From the NCBI GenBank assembly GCA_031763025.1, contig JASSKH010000045.1, positions 496,001 to 560,000 on the forward strand: a stretch of 64,000 nucleotides of DNA, in the 5' to 3' direction. This document shows positions 19,901 through 29,900 of the stretch, piece by piece (position 1 is the first letter of the stretch; each line of letters begins with the position of its first letter). Both the position numbers and the translations under genes were made by a program. The stretch comes from Macrocystis pyrifera. Its lineage: Eukaryota; Sar; Phaeophyceae; Laminariales; Laminariaceae. The notes beneath the pieces are model-generated. The model worked only from the letters and a program-made list of their open reading frames with translations, had not been told where the DNA came from and ran no database searches.

Positions 19901-22525
19901 CAGTTTCAGGTCATACCTGCACACACGAAGAACGCAGGAACACGTTGGAAACACGACGGACCGTTTCGGCGATACCACAACTGCGAAACTGTTAAGACAT
20001 ATATGCAAAGCGGTTGTCAAAGTCTGGCGCACCATGGGCAATCGAACAGCGTTGTGGTTTCCACGAACGAGACTCACTTGTTCGTCAGGCAGGTGTTATC
20101 CTGAATAACAAGGTGGCCGTATTGCTGCGCAAGGAGTTGCTGATCGGCGGTAGACCAGAAAATCTTGTTCAGTCGACCTGAACCGTCCAAGTCCCACTTG
20201 ACGTAGCAACCAGGCGTGCCGTTCAACGACGTCACTAGATCCATTGCGTCGGTGGGCGTCGACCACATTTCGCGTCCCACTTTCTTTGCCATGTTCCGAA
20301 CCTGGAACATTGGAGGGAGGATCGCAAGCACTACGAGTAAGCGTCATGGTAATAGAGGGAGTAAAGTATGCTGAGCGGACGTTTGCAAGCATGCGGAGAT
20401 GTGCGGTATACGTGGGAGGCCAACTCGCGACGAAGGGATGAATGGCGGTACCTTGTTCTCCAGGAGAACACAGTGCTCTAGAGAACATGCGCAGTCAACG
20501 ACCCTTTCTATGAGCGTTTGCACGCTCAAGCTTTAAAATGATGTACGACATTGGCAAGGTCATTATTAGTGGCCCCGGTAGCCCCGCCAACATGCCCTGC
20601 CCGACAGACAGATGAGGTGGTATGACGACAAGGGGTGATGCATACAGGCGAGTCGTACCACACACTTTGTAGCATCCCGCCTGTTTTGTGTGTTTGCCTA
20701 CGTAATGCTTATGAGGCAAGTACGCCTGCACAGCTTGAGCGCATCAATTTCTACGGCCGGTGTCAACGTGCATCCTCCACCCCTCAGCATACTTAAACCT
20801 GTGCTGTTTCACTCGCCTTCTGACGGCCCGTCTTCAAGAGGCGCGAAGTGACTTGCGATCAACCTGAACATGTCGAAATAGGTTATCCCTGTCTTCGTCC
20901 AATGTCGAATATCTTCAAGGCATTCTTCCTCAATGCGGTCAGGAGGAACCATGTCCTTGTTCCTGATCAGCTCCACCCTTGCCGAACACTCATCGACGTG
21001 CTCAAGGCAGACCTGTGCCGGGCGATAGGTAACGTGTGCAAAATAACACTATCACCGCATTGTCCCTTCCGGGGAGTTCATGAATAAGAAGCGTAGCAAA
21101 CTGTACTGACGATCCGGGCAAAACAAGGCAGGAAGGAGCAGGAAACTGGGCTTACCTTCCCCATCGTCGGTGGCTTGTTGTTGTTCCGGTTGACCTTCAC
21201 TTTGAAGGTACACCCACACTAATCCAAACCGGTACAAACACACGCACAGAGATGGAACGGACGCGAGGGACATAATTGGGATACATGTTGCATACGTGCA
21301 GGAGGTATTTGAATATACTTGGCGAAGTAAAAGGCAGCAAGCTAGCTCGTTGCCAAAGAGCGATTAGTCCTGCGTTCATGTTGCGATTGTGGGGGTAAAA
21401 CGAAACCAGCGCGGGGTCTTACCCTGGTTGACGACGTAGCCCTCTGCCTCTCGACGTTGGCGACTTTTGGTGTTGATGTAGGCTTGCGAGCGCACTTGCA
21501 AAGTAGCTCCATCCTTTTCCACCGACTAGAACGACCTTCGATCTGTGGTGGCACGAAGACATACATAAAACAACGTACAACGGACAATGCGGAAGAGTTA
21601 CAAACGGGATACGGAGGAATTTACACAACATGGCAACACAATATGTTACCATGCGCTGCACGAAAGCAGCTTTGTCATGGCAGTCGTACACGCACCCTGT
21701 CAATTGATCGGATTGTTGTTGCAGACTTGTGGCCAGATTGGACCAGGGAGGCTTTGACGCCGTCCCAAATCTTCTTCCACGTTTCATCCGGATCAGTCAG
21801 CACGGCGAACTCCGTCCCTTCTTGTAGCTTCGGTAGGCCTGCCTCTTCCTCCACATGGTCCGGCACGATCGGAAGCTCGCCCACGGGGCAGCCAAACACT
21901 TTCAGTACGGTGCATTCCTCCGTGCAGAAGTTAGAGAGCTGACGCTTGGAGGTAGCGGTCTGGTTGGAGGCTCCACCTCGAGTGTTTAGCGGATAGATGA
22001 GTTTGTTGAGCATGCCTTCCAGCTCCTCCGTTTTTTTCGCCACGGTCGAGTGGTACATCACCTTGCCACAGTAATGGAGGGCGTGGGAAGGACGGTACAA
22101 ATATTAAAGGGAGGTCCGCATTGGGCGAAAAATGCGGCATGTTCACTATGCCGATGGCTCCAACAATTGCCCCGGCGGATGCAGGCCCCGACGGTAGTAC
22201 GGAGCGGCAACCAACTTTTAACCGAGGTTTACATCGCAACGCCCGGTGTGCCGATGCTTGGCGCTATTCTCTACCTTTCTGCGAGTTACTACGAGAAAAT
22301 CGACGGCCTTCTTCTTACCTTGCCCGTCTCGCTAAGCTTTGTCTTGCTGTCCCTGCGTTGATGCCTTCGCTTGCTGTTTTTCTTCCGAGTTGAACTGTTC
22401 TTAAGTCCAGCCATGATGCTGTCCTCGTCTTGCTCCTGCCGTTCAGACGAAGCACCGGACGTTCTTGACGACCGACGAAAAACACCGTTCGTGGTATTGT
22501 TGCTATGAATCGTGAATGCCGACAC
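16947..22525 (-). CDS. MULE/FAR1-type transposase, 12 exons, one in-frame TAG
   Basis: Exons (minus): 22525-22319, 22061-21696, 21542-21423, 21012-20813, 20530-20452, 20301-20078, 19916-19769, 19440-19252, 19080-18998, 18876-18688, 18248-18131, 17825-16947. All are GT-AG with matching phases, about 933 codons. A Lys/Arg-rich N terminus and a Cys-bearing region come first. The catalytic domain shows LMLFIGVDSENKSVVLAQGF, GHPE/VIITDADAAMTSAV, HCLWHLMKN, and KHWARCYHP with SSRVEGLFGVLK. The C terminus has a SWIM zinc finger (CTCLQVLRCGLPCRHI). Mutator-like enzymes cut and paste DNA; some plant relatives (FAR1/FHY3) became transcription factors. One TAG (18741-18743) interrupts STLN/VKEELARRTRAI in exon 10. 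No flanking inverted repeats were recognised, so it may be an old insertion or a domesticated gene. Confidence 0.8.
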
Positions 22526-22739
22526 TACCTTGAATCAACACGTCAAGTGCGTAAGGATTCATGACAACGCAAAACACCATTCGTGTCAAATATCACGTGT
22601 CGAGATACACCTGATCAGACCCCTACATCATCTACCCGGAATACAACTTCCACCTCGGATATCTCAGGAGGGTTGGTTGTGAAAAAAAAACACATGAACG
22701 CTGTCAGGCCGATGCCATGGGAATCAACGTTCCTTGTGT

Positions 22740-22945
22740 GCGCGCGCCTACTGCTGCAGGTGCGAGACCCAACAACAGCAGATGCACAATGTTGCATGAT
22801 GGAGCTATTGTCATTTTGTAATCGCCAAATTCGCACAAGTATGTTCGCATGCCTACTGCTGCAGGTGCGAGACCCAACAACAGCAGCTGCACAATGTTGC
22901 ATGGAGATATTGTCATTTTTAAGTCGCCAGATTCGCGCAAGTGTG
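22740..22945. repeat. 107-bp tandem duplication
   Basis: Two copies of GCCTACTGCTGCAGGTGCGA, AACAACAGCAG-TGCACAATG and TTGTCATTTT--A-TCGCCA. Between the transposase 5' end and the Mpo1-like gene. Confidence 0.75.
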
Positions 22946-22959
22946 TACTTCCTTCGCAA

Positions 22960-23280
22960 TTCCGTTTTGACGTGTCCCTTCGCGAGCGCAGCGCGCGGCG
23001 TTGGCCGCCCGCGAAGCGGAGTCCTTGTACATATTTCAAAATGCAAATTAACAACAAAACGGTAACAAACAAGTTGGTTGTATCTTCTCTGGCCGCCCGC
23101 GAAGCAGAGTATTCTCGGAAGGATGAGAGAATGTGAGTTTTGTACGTACGTAAGAAGTCGCCCTTGAAATATTTCAAATTCAAATTACAAAAAATAGACC
23201 GGTCAGCCCGCCACAACAGGTTGGTTGTATCTGCTCTGTTTGGCGAGGAGATAACCCGGAACAAGCTGTCTCGACGAGGT
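22960..23280. repeat. Diverged tandem repeat, about 120-140 bp unit
   Basis: GCCCGCGAAGC-GAGT, ATTTCAAA-T-CAAATTA and GTTGGTTGTATCT recur twice or more. No coding signal. Confidence 0.5.
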
Positions 23281-23645
23281 ATTACAACAACATCAGCACT
23301 TAGACGAGGACTGCTAACCTTCTATTGCTGTTGGGGTAGGTTGGCGCTTGCTACAGCAGAAGACTTCCCTACCAGGCTTGCTGGCTCGAAGCTCTGAAGC
23401 CTCTCTCTTTACCGCTCTAATTGCCTGCAGTGCCCGCCGATGGAGAGCTGTGCGTGTGCTTCTAGCTGCTGTTTCCTTGGCTTGGGGTGTTTTCCGTTTG
23501 GCTTGCTCTGCGGTGCTGGCGAGTGGAAGCTGGGACGGGAACGGACCAGACGTGTCGATAGGCGATGGCCCGGCGTGGCGTGGGGGATCTTGCCGGCACA
23601 AACGAAATGCACTACGAGTACACTGTAGAAACCCTATGGTTTGTT

Positions 23646-23731
23646 TGGGGTACGTGCACTTTTAAAAGTACCTCTTTGGGGTACTTTTTATCCACGTACC
23701 CCATGGGGTACTTATACCAGGTCCCACCTTC
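23646..23731 (-). repeat. Short hairpin-rich repeat, copy 2
   Basis: Inverted copy of 15052-15135 (GTGCACTTTTAAAAGTACCT, then CACGTACCCCATGGGG). It lies about 110 bp upstream of the Mpo1-like start codon. Confidence 0.65.
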
Positions 23732-23841
23732 CCGTAGTAAAAATGCAGCAAGAAAATGTGGAACACCAAGATTTTGGGATTGGAGCGAAGCTGAGAAAGC
23801 ACAGAATAGCAGGCATCATCGACCACAGAATTCAGGAGACC

Positions 23842-23920
23842 ATGGCTTCGCCATCGAAAGAAATTTCCCAAGCAGCTTCTCTATTCAGCCTGGAGGACCA
23901 GTTCACGTTCTACGCGTCAT
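23842..23920 (+). CDS. Mpo1-like exon 1
   Basis: MASPSKEISQAASLF, then SLEDQFTFYAS and a split Tyr codon at GTAAGT. The split codon is completed by exon 2 to give YHSNRIN, as in the family. Confidence 0.75.
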
Positions 23921-26900
23921 GTAAGTCAGTGGATGGGTGGGTTAACCGTGTTTTGGCCACGAGTAAATTTCCAGAGAGCTGGAAAAATTCAAAAATTCCG
24001 GCAACAAGAAATTTATGGAGTCTAATTTCAAGTGCAGTTTGGCTCTGCATCGTGCATGTTGGTAGATTGTTGGAGGTTGCTGTTCACCAGGCGGGATTGC
24101 TGTTGGGTGCTCACGTGGTACTGCATTGGTGCGGGCGTGCTTGTACACTCGTACATACTATCTTCGTTCTGCGGAATGTGCGCTTGAATGCACCCGTTCG
24201 ATGTGCACGCTCTCCTTCTACGTGGACGAGTAATTATGCGCATCGCCGAGAGAAAATTCGAAAATCCCAAAGTTCAAGCTTCAGCTTGTGCAACAAGCAA
24301 TACCGGTACCTGCCATTATTTTGAGCGACATGCGATACTGACTGTACCAGATACCAGCAGGTACTTGTACCAGGTATTATTTTGGGTGGTAGTGTTGATC
24401 TTGACGGAGGTTTCGGGGTTTGTGGTCCCGAATTTCATCAATGATCAGAACTACTGTACGTCTTACTGTAGGCTGTTTCCTATGCGGTTCGATTTCGAGC
24501 TTCAGATGTATATTTTTCGATCTCAAAAATGAACGACCCTGCTTATGTAGTCCAAATATGCAAAATCCGACCGGAAGTTTTCCGATTTGAAAATCTGAAG
24601 ACCAAGTCCAAGCCAAAATCCGGCGACTTGGGTCATCAGATTTTCAAATCGAAAAATGGCATGCTCTCTAAATTCAAGATGTTATCCACGATAGCAAACA
24701 GCAGCAGAACGATCGATAAGTTGGATGGTGACACAGCTGGATAGCGACGTTGCTTCGCGCCCGACGCGCGGATGGTGACACAGCTGGATAGCGACGTTGC
24801 TTCGCGCCCGACGCGCGGTCGGCGGGCGGCGCGTCCCTCCGTGGCCAGACTACAGTCGGTTCGCGCGGGCTCGCGCCTCGAGACCAAGGACAAGCGCACT
24901 CGGCGCGCACTTCTCCGTGGATACGTACTCGTAGACTACACTGCTGTACAGCAGCAGCAGCAGTCAGGCACATTTTGAAACACAAAATACCAAGACAGCT
25001 TGACTCTAGCGCACGCGCCACGTCTATTCGCCGCTAGACCATAGGCAGTCAGCCTTGGCTCGGACGCCTGGGTCCTACGCGCCGGGCAGCGCACCCAGTG
25101 CGTCTCTTCGCGGCGCCAGTTCGCCGCTAGACCATAGGCAGTCAGCCTTGGCTCGGACGCCTGGGTCCTACGCGCCGGGCAGCGCACCCAGCGCGTCTCT
25201 TCGCGGCGCCAGACCACAACAAAAGCAGTTGGTCTTGGCGTTCACTCGAATCTCAGTACGCGTAGTAAATATGATTTTTCCGCATAGATAGGACGACTGT
25301 TTCGAATTGCCATGTTTACATCTAAAAATGCGATCGGGTCAAAATCTCAAGCTCAAAGATCGAACCGCATAGAAAACGGCCTTGGGCGTGTCCAAACATT
25401 ATCGAAAATCGAAATCGAAATCGAAATGATACCAGGTACCTGGTATTAAACAAGGCGCAGATTGGTCCCTGGCCTAAACATGTTCCCCTTCGTTTTGTGT
25501 TTTTGTTTTTTAGGTTCCGAGAAAATGAACGATTTATTACAACCCAATGTCCAGAAGATCGTCGAGGGTAAAACCTCCTACGAGTTGGGCTGGAAAGTAA
25601 AAGTGATGATGAAAAAAAAAAATGCCAAAATAAAAAAGTTGACGGCTGAAAATCGAAAAGCAAAACGAAAACACGAACAGAAAAAAATCCGCACGTCCTA
25701 TTGGTCAGCGCAGACACATCAGAATATCACATCAGGACCGCCGTTCACAGCATCCAACCCACAGCTGGCACGGCGACGGCGACACAGCCGCACAGACCCC
25801 CCGTGAACAGTCAGCAGGCGAACCACAAAACCAGCCCTGACGTTCTCGGGCCTTCGTTTCCCGGCGTTCGGACCAAAGCAAACATAGTTTGATAAAAAAT
25901 CGAGATGATGCCCTCGAGAACGAGGTCGGAAGTTCGTTCTCAGTATAATTTCAAGTTTGATCCCGGGGCGTCAACGCTGGATGCGTCACCAGGCCCAACG
26001 ACGTCCCGGAATCGAATAGTAGTCGCGTTTGCCTGCGTCTATGGTAGATCTGTGTTGCCGAGCGCTAGATTGTCGGCATTTGTGCACAGTTGTGAACGGC
26101 CCAAGGTTGTGCTCTCCGTTGCTTTTCGTCTGGATTTCCATTTTCACTTTTCGATTCTGTTTGGACACCTCGTCTAATTTTTATCGAAATAGAAATGAAT
26201 TCAATTTCCGATGTCGATTTCGACGTTCCATTCTGTTTGGACACGCCCTTACGGGGCCCGTTTATCGGAGAAGATGTTCCTCCGAGATTTTATCGATGAT
26301 GCACTTTGACCAAAAAAAAATCCTCCGGCGTTTTACAACCACTTGATAATATTTCAGAAAGTTGTTGAAAACGCTTTTGCCCGAGACCTCGGAGGCAATA
26401 TCCAATTTTGTTTGGGTTATAGACTGGCTGATGACGGGTCACGACGCTATATCCTTGGCTACTCTTGTACACCTTGGACACAGCGCTCGTGCATCGACCA
26501 CCACGCATCAGTACCGTGGCCACCATCGCGTGTGTGTGGCCGCTCAGATCTGCCTGATACTTGTTTGTTCATATTTTTTTCTCCTCCCATTTGCCAGGTA
26601 GTATCTTCGCCATTCTTTTATCACTCCCTCCTACTACGGGCGACCATAGTAAACAGGACCAAATATTGTTCGTAAAAATAGCGAAATGTATATGTTTTTG
26701 TCTGTACCGTAGATCCTATTTAATATGGCCCTATACTGTTAAATGGTCGTAACTCGGATCCGGGGCCACACACGTATTAATAGGAGGCTCTCCTCCCCCC
26801 TCCCCGCTACGGTTCGTGCCTTATTTATTATCGGTATAATAGCGGCAAGACTTCTTCAGCCCTTTCTTCCCTCCATCCCTCCTCGACTCGCCTCCGAATT

Positions 26901-29900
26901 TCGCCTATTAATACCCACGCTGCGCGCTCTCAGGGCCCGTATTAACGAAAAAAAAAATCCACGTTGGATTTGAATTCGCCAAAAAGACTGATTTGCGTCC
27001 TATCGGAGAAGGTGGATTATTTGTTCCAAGTATTTCTGAAATCGAAATAACGCAGCACGTATCACAACGCCCGGCTGATGAACTCCGACGAGAGCAAACG
27101 AGGGCGAAGGCATGCGTCGGTGCGGCGGCGCCGCCTCCAACCTCTTTTTGTTTTTGGCGGCGCAGGCTACATACAGTAGGAAGCCCTCGCTCTCAGGGTA
27201 GGTATCTTCTGTGGGTAGACGGATCCCTAAAACGCCACGGGTAGAACAACGATGGAGTTATGGATCTCTTGAGCGTATCCTCCCGTTTTTGTTGTCGATC
27301 AGTCGGTTCTCGTGCGGTTTGGCGCATCGACCTGATGGACAAGTTGGGATTGCGACCGCATGATTGTTTTTGAGGCGCCACCGCCGGGGTACGCTGCGCT
27401 TTGGTCTGGTCTGTGGGCGTGGGCGCGGCTGTTGTTCCGATGGCCTCGCGTTGTGGTTCACATGTTGTCGCCCCGGTCGTGGTCATCGATGCGATCCAGA
27501 ATTGCGCCGGGATGCCCGGGGGGCGTTGAGCCACCGCTGGCATACCGGCCCAAGTCGGGTCAACTCCGACATTGGAATTTGATTTACAGCGGAAGAAGGT
27601 CCCCGGAGCTTTTGTTTTTCGTCCCAATCAAATCTGATATACCCCGAAATCCAAAATATTTGGTGGTCGTGCTTGGGAAGACCAATGAAAAGAAAATTAA
27701 ATTTCACTTTTTTCCGAATTGGATTTCATATCGCCTCGTTATTACGGGCCCTCAGCCGTTGACTCCTTTTTTCATATATTTGAAAATATAAGAAATTACC
27801 ACCACGGTGGAATTTGAACTCACGGCATCAGCTCTAGCAGCATTCGGGGATATGATACCCCTGCCGAGCCGCCGGGGCGACCCGATATAGCGCCAGCTCG
27901 CTCTCATTCTCACTCGTGCCTTGTACGTATTATACCAGTATGGCCGCATGGAGCGAGTATAGACGGGAGCACGTACGCTGCTGCTGCTGCTGCTGCTACT
28001 TTCGCCGCCGCTCTGCCCTCCGTATTTCGTTTGTTGCGGACGAAAAAATGTCGCCAAGACCCGATTTTCTGATTCGGTTCGGCTATTTCCGACATCGGTG
28101 TCATGATTCCATATTTGCGACACCGGTGTCATGATTTCATATTTGCTACACCGGTTTGATGTTTCCATGTTTACGACACCTGTGTCGTATATAAGAGGTT
28201 TGATACGCGACACCGGGCCACGTTCGCGGCGCACGCCCCGGATGGGCCAGAGACTTCAAACAGTAACTCACGGGGTGTTAGTGTAGGGCTATCATTGAAG
28301 ATGTCGTGGGAGGGTAGCTTACGACCTACCAGTACCAGGGATGGACATCACACCCTGTGTACGAGACGAATACAACTAACCGTATCCCTAACCCTAAACC
28401 CAATCAGACCCAATCAACCAATGCTTGGAGTTAGTCCCTTTATCTCGTACGCAATGTGTGCCAACCATTTTCTGGAAAATGTGGTGAGCTCTGCCGGATG
28501 CTATGCATGCGTACTACTGTTGCGTCGTTGAGTCGTGGACCCAAAACGGCCCAGTCCTCGAGAGCTATTTTAAGTGATTGCCGCGTGCACCCGCACAGTT
28601 TTCAGGGCGGTGAAAACATACGCAGCATCGTATTGGCGCTCTACTGTCGACTAAGGCCGCGGGCCGTACGTTTTCTTTCCCGTCCCTTGGTTTCGCGGTA
28701 ATAAATGTTCTAGACTAGGCCGGTTCGGCCCCGTTTCCCGCGATGAAGCAGACTTGGATAGAGAGCGGAAATTTCTTGATTTTGGCTTGAGTAGAGTGGC
28801 TTTGTGTTTCCTGGGACAACCAAAAAAAGTGTCGCCAAGGGACCAGCACACGAGAGAAGCAATGGAGTATTGCCCTCCATGCGACGTACGGAAGCTCAAG
28901 GGTTAGGCTAGTGAACTGGAGCTGTGTGGCTCAAGGTCGATGCATGTCAACAGTGGAAAAATACATGTACGATCTTGCGCACAAAACAAGGCAACAAGCG
29001 TATCAGGTCAAACCGGCCTGCGGCCGCGGATGTCTCGCCCACTAACCACAAGAGCGATCAACAGCGATCAAGAGCCGCGAAACCGAGTACCGCCCTCCAT
29101 GTAGTGTATGGGAGGAGTACGACGCTCACGATGTCCGTCGTTGGTGGGCAGACATGGTAGAGTCGCTGTTAGCTTGGCGCATGGTTTGTCTGGTTACGGA
29201 ACAGCTAAAATGTACACAACAGCCGTGTCGTTGCCTGCGACGAGACGACGGTTCGAGAGACCTGTAGCTCCTAGAGACAAGCCCGGTAAGCCCGGTAGGG
29301 AACGATCGCCTGGTGTGACGATACAAGCTAATTGTGTCACATAGGGGTAACATCTGGAAACGTGTGGTTTTTGTCGCGGTACCGAGTAAGACCCCCCCAT
29401 CCATCCTCCATGCATCGCCTGAATTGACGTTCGATTTTTCTTGTAAACTGGGACTACGAGAGACTGTGAACAAACTCCTCTTCTTAAGGAAACCCGTGAC
29501 TCAACTATCAACGTAAAATCGGATGAAAATCCGAAAAATAAGCCTCGCCTCTTGACTACAAAACTTGTACCAGGTATGCTGTAGAGTAGGACAATAGGAA
29601 CTGATCATTGCAAGCGGAACTAGTCGCTAATTTGCAAGGCGGCCTGAAATGTAGGGCATGTCTTACCTTTGAGCTTTGGGTGAAGCTGGAGATTTGAAGC
29701 CGAAAATCTCAGGGAATTGACTATACTGCAAGTATACAATATCCACTAGCACCAGTTCGTATGACAGGGAGAGCGATTCTACCTTCGTACCAGGTATCTT
29801 ATACCTCGAAGTATACGTACAATGTAATCAAGAAGAACCGAATCAACGTCGCGATCAAATCCACCAGTTGCTGCCGTTGCTTTGCTCCGCGAATCGAAGT

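Noticed and set aside
27785-27890. A tRNA gene on the minus strand
   Set aside because: It has a B-box-like sequence but no balanced cloverleaf, so it is listed as a SINE head.
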